Positions 47,821 through 60,915 of a stretch of 64,000 nt of DNA are shown piece after piece. This stretch comes from Paramecium octaurelia. Taxonomy: Eukaryota; Ciliophora; Oligohymenophorea; Peniculida; Parameciidae. Made by a program: the position numbers and the translations under genes. Position 1 is the first letter of the stretch. Each line of letters opens with the position of its first letter. The stretch is from the NCBI GenBank assembly GCA_905182995.1, contig CAJJDP010000043.1, positions 62,001 to 126,000 of the forward strand. Reading direction: 5' to 3'. The notes beneath the pieces were generated by a model. It saw nothing but the letters and a program-made list of their open reading frames with translations, did not search any database and was not told the DNA's origin.

Positions 47821-48852
47821 ATGGAAGGACAAAATATTTATTATTATTCAGTAGCAAAACCATTACCAAATGACATTATTGATGACCTAATCGTATGTTC
47901 AAAAATTAAAAAGCTTTTACTATTTTAACTACCAAAAGTGTGGTTTATAATGGCTAAAACAACTGCTTATTTAACCATTGAGAGCCAGTAGAAGTTTGTG
48001 ACTTCAAACTTCATTTTAGACATTTTTATATATAGTTGGTTATCAAATGAGTTATAAGACCTGAAAAAACAGTTATTAAAAAGATTGAATAGACTAAACA
48101 TAGAAATGGAAAAACTTCATAGACTAATTGACATATTTTCTTAGGAGATGACTTTTATATAAAAAGAAATCGTTTAAACCAATACTTGGGAATACTAGTT
48201 GAATTATAATAAGAACTGCATAAAGCCACTCTTCGTCTTTCGAGAAAAGTGCCCACTTGAGAATACATGTCTTATTAAAAGAATTGATGAATTAAACATC
48301 GATGACGATAGCAAAAATTCAACTTTGACATCTTCTTAAATTTCTCATAATTCATATCAAAAAGAGGTCAGCAGAAGCAAAACTGACAGCAAAGAATTAA
48401 CAGCGATCGTTCTATCTAATAAAATGAGGAAGTTTTCTAAGCAAATGGAAAAAATGAGCGAAAATTTTTTTTAAGAATTGATTACATTTAATTCTCAAGA
48501 ATAATAATGGCAAATAGCTGGATAATTTGTAGTAATTATCATTGAAACCACTGTTTAATCAGAATTCGATATGAAAACAATTGAAAAGGTTAGATTTATT
48601 TAACCTGCAGTGCTCTTTTATAAGAAAGCAATATAGATTTGGATGTTAACAAAATAATCTCATTTTGATAAGACTCTAAAGTAACACTCAAAAATAGGCA
48701 AAGTATCTATAATTCTTAATTCAGGTGTCATTTAGCCAATTTTTGTGTAAAGCAAAGTGCTTCCTTGGCTAATATTGGAAAGATTCAATAACCATTCCTC
48801 TACACACATTTTTTTAGTTAGCAGAATAGCTTTATCCTTAAGTGGAGAATGA
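47821..48852 (+). CDS. Unrecognised protein, 343 aa
   Basis: Uninterrupted frame, ATG 47821 to TGA 48850-48852, start MEGQNIYYYSVAKPLPNDII. A central helical, charged region (LKKQLLKRLNRLNIEMEKLH) has coiled-coil character. The middle holds a short Cys pair (KCPLENTCL) and a Ser-rich linker, and the C-terminal 130 residues look globular with alternating beta-like hydrophobics (QFVVIIIETTV, KVSIILNSGVI). No domain was recognised. Confidence 0.65.
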
Positions 48853-49741
48853 AACAGTTATGATCAAGGTATCTAATTCTTTAACATATAGAAAATGAGC
48901 ACTTTTTCGATTCTCTTGAAAGAAAAAATAATATCACTATGGGAGCAAAATTTATCTCTATTCGCGAAATCACATATATAAAATTGATAAAAAAATCTAT
49001 AATTAAATTAATTAAAACTATTCAAATATTAAATGAATTAATTTTGAAATACTCAAATGATTTTATTCATCAATTGAATATTGCTGGATAACAATAAATT
49101 CTACAAAATTTAAAATATATAAACAGCTATATTTGTTTGACATAGAGATAATCCATAACAATCATAGAATAGCATTAATTAGTAGGTTTTAGACAACTAT
49201 TTGCTATTTATTTGAATAGTTCTTCATATTTAAATATTAAATTGAATTTTATCTAGGGGTTTTCAACATAATTCAAAGCTAAATTTTAGTTTCTCGATTC
49301 ATCTAATTATTGCTGATATAAAAACATCTCTATATATTTGTACCATTGTCTGAAATTTTTACTGAATATGTTTATTTATGGAAGCGTATGGAGTATTGAA
49401 ACACTTTTATTTACTAAGAAATTAAATAATTGTTAATGAATGAGATCGGATCAAAATTTAAGAAAAAAAATAATAATATTATAATATGAAAATATTAAAT
49501 TTATTATTTATAAAAGCTGTTTGGTTTTCTTCTTCTAAATTTGGTATATAACTTAAGATAATTTTATGATAGGAACTCTTTTTATAAACTTGCCTGTATA
49601 TTATTGTAATTAATTGTTTAATCAACAAATTATAACTTGTATTGAAAATAAATATATATAATTTGGATTAAAATTAAGAGAATGCAAAAATATGATATTT
49701 TTAACATTAAGTAGATATGATTTAAAATAAGAATTTATAAA
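48853..49741. other. AT-rich spacer between convergent genes
   Basis: About 890 bp of AT-rich DNA at the 3' ends of two genes. No ORF of convincing composition, no repeat and no RNA gene was found. Confidence 0.4.
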
Positions 49742-50908
49742 TCATCCATTTGGTGATTCATCAACATTTAACCACTTAATTCTTTTTCCATTTTCCCATA
49801 TACCTTCTTTTTTTTCTCCATTTGGAAGTGTAATCATACCTTTTCCGTGTTATTTACCATTGATCCAATATCCTTCATATTTTCTACCATTTTCCCATTA
49901 GAATATACCAAATCCATGTTTCTTATCATCCTTATAATCTCCTTCATATTTTTTGCCATCAGCCCATTAAGTCACTCCTTTTCCATTCATTTTACTATTA
50001 TTCCATTGTCCTTTATATGATTTACCGTCTTTCCAATAATACTCTCCATATCCAGTTATATCATTTTCAACAAAATCTCCTTTATAATAACTGCCATCAG
50101 CAAAGGTCAAAGTTCCTTGTCCATGCTTTTTACCATTTTCATATCTACCCTAATATATATCGAGAATTAATGGTTTACTTCATATTTGGCTCCATCTGGC
50201 CATACTTCCACTCCTTGTCCATGTTACAAATCATTCTTCCATTCTCCTTCATATCTAGCACCTCCTTGAATGTATTAATTAAACATACCACTATGAATAT
50301 AAACGCCTCGGCCATTTGCCATATCATCTAACCACTGTCCTTCATAAATATCCCCATCAACATGAACTGAATAAGTATTATAAGGAGTTACCTAATTTTC
50401 CAAATCCATTTGCTTTGTCTTCCACCCATTCCCCTTCATAAAAACTTCTATCTGGCCACACATATTTTCCTGAACCATCTCTCATTGCATTTTTCCATTC
50501 CCCCTCATAGACACCTCCATTTTTCATTTCAATAGCTCCCAACTTAGTTCTTGTTGTTTTATTTTTCGTTGCTTAAACTTACTCAATATATTGATCCTCA
50601 GGTTTGTTATCATCTAAACTTCTCAACACATATTACCATTTTCTCTTTTCATAAGTTTTGGGGAAGAACTATCCTCAATAGAATTGTTTCGAGCCCCTGC
50701 CATTTGAGCTACATCTTCATCCTTTAATTGATTGCTGATCTTTTCTTTACCCTAATAGTTTATTTCCTTTTAATACATCAGGGTCTTAATTTTAAGCATT
50801 ATCAGGTTTAGCTGTTATTTTTGATTAACTTTATTGTTTTTAATTTGTATTGAGTTCATTTTCGTCATTTGGTTTAGTTTAACATTAGCATGTACAGGCA
50901 TTGCCCAT
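49742..50908 (-). CDS. MORN-repeat protein with acylation-type N-terminus, 354 aa
   Basis: Minus strand, ATG 50906-50908 to TGA 49742-49744; introns 50752-50776, 50614-50636, 50367-50391 and 50150-50178. It starts MGNACTCQCQTKPND: myristoylatable Gly2 with three nearby Cys. A disordered region of about 120 residues leads to about nine MORN repeats ([54 protein letters not shown]). It shares start motif, linker and repeat order with 8793-9821, so the two are probably paralogues, with four introns here against two there. Confidence 0.88.
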
Positions 50909-51088
50909 TTTGAAATGAGTAAAATTTAATATTAAACTAAAAAATTAATAATTAACTTTCAATTTATTTTCATATTTCATAGTTTCATATTTCACTATTG
51001 AAATGTAAGATACTTTACATATTAATTCAAGAACTTTTAAAATGTTGTCATAATTTGTTTGGTTTTAAATAAAATTATTATTAAATAA

Positions 51089-51719
51089 ATGAAATGCATT
51101 TGCAACAGTAAATCGAAAGACTTAATTATATCAATAAAAGACGATAATGTAGTTTTTTAAACTTGTAATTATTATTTTTCATGGTTAGGCAATAACACAA
51201 AAAATGTTATCCGTAAATTTCAAGGTTTATTTGATTTTAGTGATAGTAATGTTAATTAAATAATTCGATTAATGTCTTAGATCTCATGCAAGAATATTGA
51301 TAAGAATTCTTTCAAATAAATCCTTGAAATAAATACTAATTGTTCAAATGTATTTTTGGTTCTCAAGTTAGCATTCCGAAATGTTTATAAATAATGACAC
51401 CAATTTCAGGCTTGTTAGTTCTACGCATTCAACTTCTGCAAATAGTCCAAAAATAAAAGAAACAAAGAAAAAGAAAAGTAAAAACCAAAAAACAAATAAT
51501 CTCAACCAAAGTCAGAAGTTGAAAAATCAAAATAAATTTCAGATTCAAAAAATTCATCCAAATCAACCAAATATTGTCCTTTCGTAAATGAAGATATCAG
51601 ATTATTTGAAGAAAAAATAAAATAATATACATCTGAAATTGATGATTCCTATTAAAAAATAGTCTTAAATCTCCCGAAAGAATGGATTAAAAAATTTGGA
51701 ATTCAAAAAAAAAAAATGA
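51089..51719 (+). CDS. Unrecognised protein with basic tail, about 202 aa
   Basis: ATG 51089; a 22-nt intron at 51333-51354 joins two coding frames; TGA 51717-51719. The N-terminal half (start MKCICNSKSKDLIISIKDD) may be globular. The C-terminal half is Lys/Asn/Gln-rich (KIKETKKKKSKNQKTNN). Without the intron the first frame stops at 51397. The last 40 codons before the poly-A stretch are less certain. No family was recognised. Confidence 0.5.
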
Positions 51720-51938
51720 TAAATACGATTCCAGCTTCATAAATTTTAATGATTATATTCCTTATTTTCATGTTACAATATAAGGGATAAGAAATACATA
51801 CATCTATATGCTTTTATTGTGCTTAAATTGGCATCTTATTTATTTCTGAACATTTTATTGTTAATTCTAAATGAAATAAAAGAACTTAAAAGATTACTAA
51901 ATTAACTTTTCTTACAATTACTATATTATTCTAATTTA

Positions 51939-53821
51939 ATGTAAAATATTGAACTTTTTTCAAATGCTTAGGATGAAGCAATACTGTCTGAAAGAAATGA
52001 GCAAGAATAATTTCAAAGTGATTCCTCTAAAGAAGATGATAATTCCAATGATGATTCAATTTAAAATGAAGAAGAATAAGAATTAAACCCAAAAGAATCT
52101 TAAGGTTCTACGTTCCCAGAATAATAGATCATTAAGGATGAGACTAAGAAGAAAGATGTAGTCATCACAATTATATTAGATAAAAGAGACTTGTCTTGAA
52201 AAAATCAAAGCATATATTGGATTTGGTCATAGCAATTTATTATTTAATGAAAGGATTGGATCAATATTTTTCTTGCCAATACCGTCCAGATGGCCACTAA
52301 AAATACAGGTTACAATAGCATAAATAATTATTGCCATTACGTCATTCTCTTTATTTGTCGGAGTCCAATAAATAGGATAACATATATTATATGATACAGT
52401 ATTATTATGGACTAATGACAATGTATCAACACTTTTACAAAAATAAATTTGTGAAGTCACAATAGATTTTGTTTAAATTTTGATAAAAACTAGGGAGAAT
52501 GAAATATAGCTTATGAATGTAACAATAAATTTAATTGAATCGGGAACTTTAAGGTACAATGATGTTTTGTATAGTGTTGATAATTAAATACCAAATTCTT
52601 CTAAAAAACATATTTCTAAAGTAGGCATTGTAGATCAATACACTCTTGAAGTTGCTACCTATTCACTTTTAAAAGACCAATAGGTATCTGAAAATTAAAT
52701 GAGAAAATATTTATCCATTAACAACATCATGTATTATAATTATTAAACTCTGGGATCCACTTTTTTTTGGATTTTTGATGACGGATTCCTGATGCAATAC
52801 CCAGGCTTGAATGTAACTAATGTCAAATTATTTAATGAATATCGATTACAAATGTATAATAGTAGAAGGTATCTCACCAATATTCCTATTGAGCACACTT
52901 ATGATCCAATTTTGGGTACAATATTGCAAAGAGAAGTATTGCCAATAGCAGATGACAATAATAACTAAATTGGTTTGATATTTTGTGAAAGAATGCCCTT
53001 TATGCTATATATACTATTCAATTAAATAGCCATCAACAACCAGTATAATTACACTTTATTTTTGCTTTCATCAGAAAATGATATACTCCATTATGAGGAA
53101 AGAGAATATAAGGTAAATATAGAGGAATTTTAAGAACTTATCAAAACCATAAATACAGAAGATTCAAAATTATAGAAAATGAACATCTCTTAATTTCAGT
53201 TTGCCTCAATCAGTTTTTCATCATACTTCGAACTCTATTACGGAGAACTTTAAGATTAATGCTTTATATTATCATATATTAATTATAAAGGAATCTTTTT
53301 AGGAATGTAAATTTTGGTTTTACATTTTTAGCTTTTAACCAACTTTTTTACCCAAACAAGAAATTGGTTTCTAGAAAAAAACATATTCCAAAAAAGTTGA
53401 TAGTTTCAATCAAACATTAATTCCAATAGCTTTATCTATACCAATCATTTACATCATCTTGTGTGTTTTTTACGTGGTCAGATATATCAAGCCTCTCTAA
53501 AGAATTACAGAATATGCAGACTAATTATTAAAGAAGTCATAAAACTTTGATGAAAAATAATTTGAAAAATAATTTAATAATTCAACTGGAGATGATCTCA
53601 TATAACAATTAACATCATTATTCGCCAAGCTTATGGATAATTTAAACAAATCAAAATAACTGAAGAAATAAGAGATCATTGATTTCTATAACAAGCAAAC
53701 ATACCCAAAAAATTAGAAACCAAGGGATGTTACCCCTATTATCAATCAAGTCAAAAAGATCAAATTAGATTAAATTGTGAGAGATCCTGGAGTATTACAG
53801 TTTCCAAATTTGGATGATTGA
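51939..53821 (+). CDS. Two-pass membrane protein with Cache-like ectodomain and HAMP domain, 611 aa
   Basis: ATG 51939 to TGA 53819-53821; introns 52158-52179 and 53307-53331. An acidic cytosolic head leads to a first membrane helix (IIIAITSFSLFVGVQQIG). Then comes an ectodomain of about 320 residues with FFWIFDDGFLMQYPG and IGLIFCERMPFMLY, which has the look of a Cache-type sensor. A second helix (LSIPIIYIILCVFYVV) is followed by a HAMP-like segment (RYIKPLQRITEYADQLLKKS). The C-terminus is a short helical tail with no kinase, cyclase or methyl-accepting region, so signal output must go through a partner. Cache assignment is by pattern only. Confidence 0.7.
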
Positions 53822-54758
53822 ATATTTACTTTTTACATAATATAATATAAATTTGAAAGAATATATATTTTTTTTATAAAATTAATTTGAAAATTATCTT
53901 AACTGACAATTGATATTTTCAATTATTTTAGATTTTACATTATATCATTATTCCTCTATAAGGTATAACTTATTGATCTATACAAATCCGCTCAATTCTA
54001 TTCTTATTTGTTATGTTTTTAGAATAAAATCTTATCCATCTGATATGCTTTTTAGGAAATCATCTTCTATATCTTTACACTTTTGTTAATTATTCAAGTA
54101 AATTTCATAAAACAAATCAAAATAAGTGCATTTTACCTTATTTTTTGTAATGCTAGTAAAGATCCTAAGATGATTTTAAGTTTAAGTTTCTATTCAAAAT
54201 AGTTAGAAAGATTCTAATGAATGAGGTGATAATTAAGTATTTGAGGATGTTAGAATATGAGAAAATTAGAGAATTAAAAAAATATAGAATGATGACAATG
54301 GCGGTTTTTCAAGAAAATCTTTAAATATTTAATTGCAATGAGATTTGATAATTTGAAGGAGTATGCCTAAGTAACAATAAAGGGATTGATAACTGCCGAT
54401 ATAATTATCAAAAATGATTATTTCATCCACATATATATCGCTTGCTTATTTACTCAGATGCTATTAATGATATATTTTAATAAATAATAATAATAATTTA
54501 TTACGGCTTATGCTTCATCTAGAAATCGAAGTATAATCTTTGTAGTTTTTTATTGAAAAATATTCAGAATAATGCAAAATAGTCATTCACGATGGTAATA
54601 TACAAATCTTATTAATAGTAAATGAATCTAAAATTTTGACGTCTAAAATATTGAGTCAATGTTCGAGTGTTTAAGATATAAATGAAGTTGTTGAGTTTGA
54701 TTTTTATTATACTGAAAACCGATATGTAACTTCCATATATCTAATCTAGTTAAAAATA
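53822..54758. other. AT-rich region with a possible remnant
   Basis: About 940 bp. A + frame over roughly 54130-54348 reads RMLEYEKIRELKKYRMMTMA before a TGA and may be the 3' end of a decayed gene. No start or domain was found. The remainder is AT-rich. Confidence 0.3.
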
Positions 54759-56538
54759 ATGGTTCAAGATTGCAAAGTATGCTATGGAGAAGCAATTCTG
54801 AATCTAGGTTTTTATATTGAAAATAATTTACCATTGGTTATTGATAAAATTCCAATACATAATAGATATGATCAAGAAGCTTATATTTAGGTGGGATTGG
54901 CATGGAACTAATCAAATTAATGTGAATATAAACGACTTGGAAACAATAGATGGTATAATTATATATCGAATTAAGTAAAATTAACTAGGAAATTAAAAAA
55001 AGTGAAGAGTGGCTTAGATAAAAGCGAGAATGTCAGCATTCCCCAATATAAGAAAGAGGAGAAATTTTGAATCATAATAGAGAAGACACTTTAAAGAAAT
55101 ATTCTGAATAACCAAGTAATTTTGAAAATCATTTAAAATATTCTGAAGCTGATAAGCTAAATGAAGCTGAAGGAAATACAAAAAGATAATAAACTGTAAG
55201 AGTTTAGAAAGTTAGTTTATTATAATAATAAAAATCCAAGGAAGAAAAATCTGATTTAGATGGCCTTGTTGCTTTGAGAGAAAATAAATTTGTAGTTCCT
55301 GGCAAGAGAAGGACCAAAAATGTATAGAATCATGAGGAAATAATGAGAGGCTCCACTAAACCTAAAGCAAATCCAAAAAAGTTAGATTAATTTGATAATT
55401 TCCATTCCAGACCAACTTAAAATGAGCAAGCATTGTTATTATCTTGTAGATAATTAGAGAAGGGAGAATAGGATGAGAATTCGTTACAAATTTAAATCTA
55501 GATGTTACAATATTAGAATAAATTAATGAAACAATAAAATGAGAAGCTATTGGAGTAAATTAAGAAATCAGAAGCTGCTTTTAATTTGTTATCAGAAACT
55601 TACGCTGCTCTTCAATCAGATTATAAAAAAATGCAGATTCAAAGTTTCAACAGTAATTTTAGTAACTCATTTATTAATGAATTATATAATTTACCTGAAA
55701 AGAATAGTAAGGAAATTTAGTAAATCAAAAAGGAGTCTGAAATACTTAAAAAAGAAAATGAAATCCTTTTGAAAGAGTATGATATTTTGAAGGATGAGAA
55801 GGATTCACAATAACAAAAATATATTCAAGAGATATCAAAATTGAATGAAGAACTAACTAAAATAAAGAGCAATATTGTTGAATTATAAAAAGAAAAGATT
55901 GCACTCTAAAACTATGTAGAATCTCTTAAGGATTCTTAAATTAACAAAGAATATTGCATTTGCTTGTAAAAGGAAGAACTTAAAGCAAACAGAGATAAAT
56001 TATAGTATAGTACAAGTATTTGTGTAGAAACTATCTATTAAGTTAATGATGAAAAAGGTAGAACTAAGGGTTCTAAAATTTAGATTGATAATTTATTAAA
56101 AAATGAAGGAAAGTAAAAATAATATACAATTTACCCCTAGATTTAACTAATTATCACGATCAGAATTACAAAAATTGGTATATGAATATTCCAATGAATT
56201 ATAAATTAGTTAAAAAGAAAATCAACAATTAAGTATAGATTAAATATTATTCTAAGTACTTAATTCAAAGAAAGATTAAATAAGACTTGAGAGCAATCAA
56301 AAAGAATTAGAAATAACAAAAGTAATTATCATTATTACCGTGATAGAGAATAGTTAAATTAAGTGATCAAAGATGTAGCTCTCTAGAACATTAAATTGTA
56401 TAATTGGAGAAAGCTGTTCTAAATGGCAAATAAAATATTGCTGATATGATTAATGCAGTAATGGAATGCGGAGGATAAAAACTATATGATTAAGTGGAAA
56501 GATGTTTGGCCTTTAGAAGAAGTTTAAAATTAGAATGA
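54759..56538 (+). CDS. Coiled-coil protein, 567 aa
   Basis: ATG 54759 to TGA 56536-56538; introns 54953-54975, 56113-56140 and 56322-56346. The N-terminal 65 residues contain several Cys (DCKVC, QCEYK) and aromatic residues and may fold alone. After a charged linker, long heptad-like stretches follow (SLQIQIQMLQYQNKLMKQQN, KKESEILKKENEILLKEYDI). The C-terminus (DMINAVMECGGQKLYDQVER) is conserved-looking. A cytoskeletal or centriolar structural role is likely for such proteins in ciliates, but no family is identified. Confidence 0.7.
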
Positions 56539-56807
56539 ATTTCACACTAAATATGACTAACAATTTTTGATTTTATAACATTTGTTATTTATTTAAAATT
56601 AAATATTCTTTGAAATTCTCTATTTCAAAAGGAAAAGCAAATATTAAAATAAATAAGACTTACATAGCTTCGCAAATGATTTTTGAAATTATTGGTGATA
56701 TTTTATAAAAGAATCAATATCTAATGTTACTTATCTATATGGTATAATAATTATTTAGCTATTCTTCTTTTGTTATTTATAATAAATTTAGAATTTATTT
56801 AAAAATA

Positions 56808-58497
56808 ATGTCGAAGCAACAGGATAATCTATTTTAAAATAATAGATCTTAAAGGGCACTTCGAACAGAGTAAAGCAAATAATATGAAACTGGACATTTG
56901 TAACCTACTCTTAAACAAGTCAATTCTCCTCATCATTCTCAGTCTATTTCGCCCATTCGAAGTCCAAATGAATTGAGTATTGATAATAAGTAAGGAATCA
57001 ATGGATAACCAAATAACAAAAATGTTGACTAGGTAGAAATATTAAAATAACTAAAGGCAGATAGGAGCTCTAATTTAAGAGATAGAGAAACAAAATATTT
57101 GTATAAAATTGAAGACACAATAAATATAGGAATGCTAATCAAAAATAAGTCAGCTTGAATTGCATTATGGGTTAAAGATTGAAGAGTTGGAAACACAGCA
57201 TCTTTACTAAATCCAATTAACACAAAGTTAATTAAGAGAGAAATAATAGGAGAATGCAAATTTAATTAATGAAATTAATCAATTAAAATCCCAAAAAAAT
57301 AAGTATAATTTACTTGTTGAACAAACAAATATAGAAAACAATTAATTAAGGGAATAATTAAGAAAGTTTTAGATGCTAAATTCTACATAAATGGGGGATA
57401 TAGTTGATGACCCGTCTTCAAAATAGTAGAAGTTGGAAATCGTATAAATAAAGTAATAAATGATTAGACTGAATGAAGTTATAAAAAGCTTGGAAGAATA
57501 AAATAAATATTATGAAGAAGAATGCAATAAGAACTTCAAGGAAAATTAATATTTAATCAATCTCCAAAATGATTTAACTTAATAATTAGAGGCATATAAA
57601 TAAGAATTGCTACAATTTCAATAAGAAAATAATGCATTGTTAGAAAAAATTAGTAAAATGAAAGAAGAGTTTAATATTTCATAGGAGTAAATAATTTAGC
57701 AATTAAAAAAGGAATAGATAGAAAAACAATAACTCTAAAATTAATATTAATTAAAGATCCATGAATTATAAAATGCTACATCTTAATTAGAATCTAAAAT
57801 ATAAGAAACCTAATAAACATCCTCTTAGATGAACCAGTATTCTTGGAAAATAAGTTAATTAGAATAATAGGAGAAAGATTTATAAAGTCTAGTTGAACAT
57901 CAGACAACACAAATATAATAATAACGAAAAACGATAAGTCTTCTTGAGTAAAACTTATAAAATTCATAAAACACAGAAATTTAATATTAATAATTATTAT
58001 AAAACTATAATAGCATTAAAGAATAATTTTAATAATATTCAACTTCAGAACATCATGCATAAAAATAATATTTAGAATAATAAAATAAAATAGAAAAATT
58101 AACTGTGATGTTGAAAAATAGATTGAATGAGATAGAACTATGGAAGAATAAATGTTATGAAAACAATTCATAATAAAATAGATAACTGTTGGACTAACTT
58201 GTATAAGAAAATGAAATTTTAAGATAAAAGTATTATTGATATTTCAATTTAGATGTAATATACTAGAAATAAATATTAAAGAAAATAGCAACCCTTCTTA
58301 ATCCTAAGAAATCAATAAGCTGAACCTTATAGTACATATATTAATTTAAATAGATCAAATAGTAATAAGATAAAATTATCCAATAATAGCAACTTTTGGA
58401 AAATCAAAAGAAATAAATGAGTAGTCCTAAAAGTTAGAAAACATTTGCAACAGAAGTAAATGTAAAAGACTTCAATCCAAAAGGTAAACATAATTGA
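56808..58497 (+). CDS. Coiled-coil protein, 528 aa
   Basis: ATG 56808 to TGA 58495-58497; introns 57101-57129, 57149-57177 (29 nt each, only 19 nt apart), 58230-58252 and 58332-58353. A Ser/Pro-rich head (NSPHHSQSISPIRSPNELS) precedes about 400 residues of nearly continuous Gln/Glu/Lys-rich heptads (IRLNEVIKSLEEQNKYYEEE). The short tail ends NVKDFNPKGKHN. Most Gln are TAA/TAG. The twin introns are the weakest part of the model. It resembles basal-body or transport coiled coils in general, with no specific match. Confidence 0.65.
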
Positions 58498-58538
58498 TTA
58501 ATACTTTATCTAAATTAAATATTCTATTAAATATTCAT

Positions 58539-59924
58539 TCAAATTATTTTATTCCATAAGTATTGACAAACTTTAGCAGGATCATTCTCAATCATTTATT
58601 CACTTTCTACCCATGAATTTTTTGGAATTTAACCTAAATTTAAAACAATATTATACCATTGCTTCTTCTTTTCCACAATATATAATACATCTTAGTTTTA
58701 CTTTTTTTAATTTAAACAGCTCTACCAATTTTTTCAACTTTATCCCCTTAATCAAAGGAACCATCATAATTTATCGAAGCACTTTACTGCATCATGTCAG
58801 ATTATATAGATTATTATTTCTCTTGGGAGGCAGGTGATCTTAATAAGTCATATTGATGAATAGCATTTTTGGACATTTTTAGCTCCTTAATGAGTTTCAA
58901 TTAAGATTATAGAATAAATCTAACATCATCTCTAAGAGTATTGATCTAATGCTGAAACTCACTCAATTTTGTGTTAAAAGTTGAAAGTTCACTTTTTTCA
59001 GGAGGAATATCTACAAAATCTTCAATCTAAGGAGGTTAATCTAATGGATCAAAATAGAAGGTTTTTCCAAGCATCTGAACACTCATCTTATACTCTGAAA
59101 TCATATTTGAATCAACAGGAACTTTGTCTGCTTTCTCCCATGTGGATTATGAGATTGGATAGCCAGCCCATTTTACTAAAAAATAGAGTTAGTCATTTAT
59201 AGTTCTAGAATCTAAGATGGCCTCCATAGAGAAAAGCTTTCTTTTAATTTTGTTCATAATTTGTATAAATAATTTTTCCAAAAACACACTTTTAAATTTT
59301 AAAAGCATTCTAATTAAAGAAAATACATCTTCTTCAATTTCCTTAATATTTTATCTATTTAATATATTTCATTTTAACATATTCATCAATTTCAAATGAC
59401 ATATCATCTTCATGTACCTGATATCCTTCGATTGTGTCTGTTAATTTAATTTGTAGACTTTTTGCTTCCTCAGTCAAATAATTAATCTTTCTAGGCAAAG
59501 AAGGCAATCTTTAATGGATATTTTTTGCAGTATTAAGAGATAAAGATTTTTAACGGGCTTCAGTTTTATATCTCTCCTATTATTTCTTATATTGATAAGG
59601 TTATTCATCAGTCATTTTTAATAATTTTTAATATTTTGACTTTTATTTAGTTTTGCTGTTTTTAGGGGTTCCTTAGCTGAAAGTAATAGGAGAGATTTGA
59701 GTACAATTTATAGGAGAAAATACTGGGCCTTAATCAACTCTTTAATAATTTGTAGGTGATATTCTTCTTAAATTAGTAGTCCCCCAACATGATTATCCAA
59801 CCCTAGTGGGAATTACTACTATGTTGAAGTTAGTTTTTTTGCCCTCCTTTTCCATTTCTTTAAGTATTAATTCCTTAATAATTTATTTGACGCTTTTGGG
59901 TTGCTTTCTGAAAGGAGTTTGCAT
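58539..59924 (-). CDS. Protein with two chromodomain-like folds (HP1-like), 441 aa
   Basis: Minus strand, ATG 59922-59924 to TGA 58539-58541; introns 59342-59378 (37 nt, long for this window) and 58634-58656 (23 nt). Residues 1-190 are basic and disordered. A chromodomain follows: MEAILDSRTINDQLYFLVKW, then AGYPISQSTWEKADKVP. A helical linker leads to a second domain: KKSKTKMYYILWKRRSNGQI, PKNSWVESEQM, which has the Trp-lined chromo/chromoshadow pattern and ends the protein. Proteins of this design bind methylated histone H3 in heterochromatin and, in ciliates, can serve programmed DNA elimination. That role is inference. Confidence 0.75.
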
Positions 59925-59992
59925 ATTATTTAATAAATATATATATATACATAAAAACTATTATTTATTTAATAAATTAACTATTGAAAAAA

Positions 59993-60178
59993 ATGAACTA
60001 AGGACAATAATCTCAATAACAATCAAATGGTTACCATAACCCAATAGAGGATCAGTTAAATTACAAAAATTATTACAGAATTCTGGTGTTTTTTTTTGCA
60101 ATTTTAGTTATATTAGGAATAATGCAAACTTATCAATTCACTTAACATAGGAGGGAGAAGCTTTTAACATTTTTATGA
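59993..60178 (+). CDS. Small single-pass membrane protein, 61 aa
   Basis: ATG 59993 to TGA 60176-60178. A Gln/Asn-rich head (MNQGQQSQQQSNGYHNPIED) is followed by a single hydrophobic helix (YRILVFFFAILVILGIM) and a short basic tail with RREK. The head is too polar for a signal peptide, so a tail-anchored or signal-anchor protein is likely. It is divergent from the chromodomain gene, 68 bp between starts. Confidence 0.5.
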
Positions 60179-60915
60179 TACATCTATTCATTTATTATTT
60201 ATTAGAAAAAAATGAATAATCACATCTATTGCATTCGTTTACCAATTCTAAACACAATTTCTTTTTTGAATTTAAATTCTTACTATATAACAGAATTAGA
60301 ATTCAAATAATCGTAATTCTCTTCCTATCGATTTCTATACTTTCTAATTATGATCAAGTATAAATTCAATAATAGAAATTCTCCCATTTACTCACTAAAT
60401 ATAACAAAGATTAATTCTCTACCTTCTTATTAAATTATCAAATTATACTTTTTATTTTCAAACTTTATTAAAAAAGTTGTTATTTTGAAGCACACAGTTA
60501 AATAATTCTTTTTGTTGACCAAAAATCTGATGAAAAATTCAGATAGCAATACTAATTAAATAAATTAATTTGTAAATCTTCTTAGATGAATGCAGAAATA
60601 GTTATTAATAATTATGTTTTAATTACTTTATAGTTGAACTATGTTAAAATTAACAATAAATAGTTATGATAAATTAATATGAAAAACAAGAAAAGAATAA
60701 ATTAATATGGATTTTAACACCACCAACAAACATTGAATAACTTAACACTAACACCAACACTAATATAGTTAGGTCGCTATCGCACAATTAAGAAACTTTT
60801 TAATAATTTATTTTTATTATAGAGAATTGTTTTATTCCTGTTTGTCTTTAAAAATTTATTGTTTGGTCATATTGATTAATAAGATTTATATCCATTCAGA
60901 AAATTAATAAATCAT
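60179..60915. other. AT-rich spacer with a short direct repeat
   Basis: Nothing coding was seen. Around 60733-60763 a run of AACACTAAC/ACCAACACTAA units forms an imperfect direct repeat with a low-GC but C-rich strand. Its meaning is unknown. Confidence 0.35.
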
